From the NCBI GenBank assembly GCA_944323925.1, contig CALUUI010000002.1, positions 124,001 through 188,000 on the forward strand: DNA of 64,000 nt. Direction: 5' to 3'. The DNA comes from Candidatus Gastranaerophilales bacterium (GTDB taxonomy: Bacteria > Cyanobacteriota > Vampirovibrionia > Gastranaerophilales > Gastranaerophilaceae). Below the pieces are notes generated by a model, which made no database searches, was not told the origin of the DNA, and saw nothing but the letters and a program-made list of their open reading frames with translations. The translations under genes and the position numbers were made by a program. Below, piece by piece: positions 63,448-64,000 of the stretch. The first letter of the stretch is position 1. The number at the start of each line of letters is the position of its first letter.

Positions 63448-63523
63448 GGGCGATTGGCGCAGTTGGTAGCGCACTTGAACGACATTCAAGGGGTCACAAG
63501 TTCGAGCCTTGTATCGCCCACCA
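63448..63523 (+). tRNA. tRNA-Val (anticodon GAC), CCA encoded
   Basis: All arms fold: acceptor GGGCGAT/ATCGCCC (7 bp), D-stem GCGC/GCGC with GG in the loop, anticodon stem CTTGA/TCAAG (63474-63490), T-stem ACAAG/CTTGT with loop TTCGAGC, and CCA encoded. The anticodon loop ACGACAT gives anticodon GAC (63481-63483). Position 33 is C instead of the near-universal U. Confidence 0.92.
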
Positions 63524-63528
63524 TTTAA

Positions 63529-63556
63529 AAAAAAAGACTAGTTAAAGTCTTTTTTT
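63529..63556 (+). terminator. Terminator of tRNA-Val
   Basis: AAAAAAAGACT/AGTCTTTTTTT with loop AGTTAA, six nt after the tRNA. Confidence 0.85.
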
Positions 63557-63620
63557 ATAGAGATAAAAAATCCAACGTACAAATTATTTGTTATATTAAA
63601 ACCTGTGCTAATATAGTTCT

Positions 63621-64000
63621 ATGAGTAAAAGGCATTTTTCAGGTTTTATAAGTCACTTAGTTTTAATAATTGTATCAATACTTTCAATTTTTCCTTTTAT
63701 CTGGTTGGTATCAACATCATTAAAAGGTATAAATGAAAATATATTTGCGTATCCGCCTGTATTTATTCCTCAAGATTTTACTTTATCGAACTATAGTGGG
63801 GTTTGGGGTAAAGTGGATTTTATGAGGTATTTTTATAATTCAATTGCCGTAGCGGGTTTGACGGTAATATTTAATCTTGTATTTTCTTCACTTGCAGGGT
63901 ATCCCCTTGCAAGGATGAAGTTTGCGGGAAAACGATTTATCTTTTTTGCAATATTATCAACAATAATGGTTCCGTTCCAAGCAATAATGGTTCCTGTATA
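63621..64000 (+). CDS. Sugar-type ABC transporter permease, MalG/UgpE-like (partial)
   Basis: The visible 126 residues show a hydrophobic N-terminal helix (ISHLVLIIVSILSIFPFIWL), then STSLKG, YPP.FIPQDFTLSNYSGVW and the start of the permease core (YFYNSIAVAGLTVIFNLVFS, AGYPLARMKFAGKR, MVPFQAIMVPV). This order is typical of MalG/UgpE-type permeases for carbohydrate uptake. No Shine-Dalgarno sequence is seen; TAATAT lies six bases before the ATG. The C-terminus lies beyond the window. Confidence 0.9.
   Translation, partial: MSKRHFSGFISHLVLIIVSILSIFPFIWLVSTSLKGINENIFAYPPVFIPQDFTLSNYSGVWGKVDFMRYFYNSIAVAGLTVIFNLVFSSLAGYPLARMKFAGKRFIFFAILSTIMVPFQAIMVPV

Overview
The window is about one third GC and comes from a diderm bacterium. 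The outer membrane is implied by LptC/LptA-like proteins, an MsbA-like exporter, a secretin and a Pmp-like autotransporter. It encodes type IV pilus machinery (PilT, PilQ, PilB, PilC) and a type III secretion export-gate protein (SctU/FlhB family). Several proteins point to a non-photosynthetic cyanobacterial relative of the gut Gastranaerophilales/Vampirovibrionia type. The pointers are two HExxHxxGxxGHS metallopeptidases of a form I recall from cyanobacteria, and a protein beginning MGMAASQAR with a conserved-looking N-terminus. This placement is inference from recalled families, not from a search.

Layout. 1-6233 (minus) holds sctU (cut by the window edge), a degenerate GspE-like ATPase, a response regulator, a hybrid-looking histidine kinase and a metallopeptidase-TPR protein, closely packed. 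6471-7538 is pilT. 7672-10923 is a large repeat-rich autotransporter. 11181-13599 carries unrecognised proteins with translocator-like architecture, then an orphan NarL-type regulator and ribD. A DUF2023-like gene at 15564 has a DtxR/IdeR-like operator. A MerR-like protein, recA and a small gene lead to a structured RNA (probable 6S RNA). 18667-26224 is the pilus assembly run ending in a dehydrogenase and rpe. 26921-32615 is lptC, lptA, a TPR protein, dprA and topA. 33259-33845 is a cluster of GC-rich palindromic repeats. pgk and an oligopeptide ABC ATPase follow. 36115-39554 is a four-gene set of unrecognised proteins led by the MGMAASQAR protein.

39796-51260 holds the second metallopeptidase, a LysM membrane protein, glyA, a WecA/MraY-type transferase with an apparent ATT start, an autocleavable S24 repressor facing a divergent small-gene cassette, an MsbA-like exporter, a RelA/SpoT homologue and pgi. 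51386-61436 holds a Cys-rich cupin, a TSCPD protein, a glycosyltransferase, a high-molecular-weight-rubredoxin-like fusion, a DegT-like protein, a phosphohexomutase, a 1014-residue lysozyme/amidase with three LysM domains and no signal peptide, and rnhA. The end of the window holds holA, holB, tRNA-Val and the start of a sugar-type ABC permease.

The most distinctive signals are: a two-component system and a degenerate secretion ATPase packed with sctU; two loci of unknown proteins that could be type III substrates; a DtxR-like operator over a consensus promoter; promoters whose -10 element lies 5-7 nt before an ATG without a Shine-Dalgarno sequence (likely leaderless mRNAs); and four convergent gene pairs whose stop codons overlap in exactly four bases.
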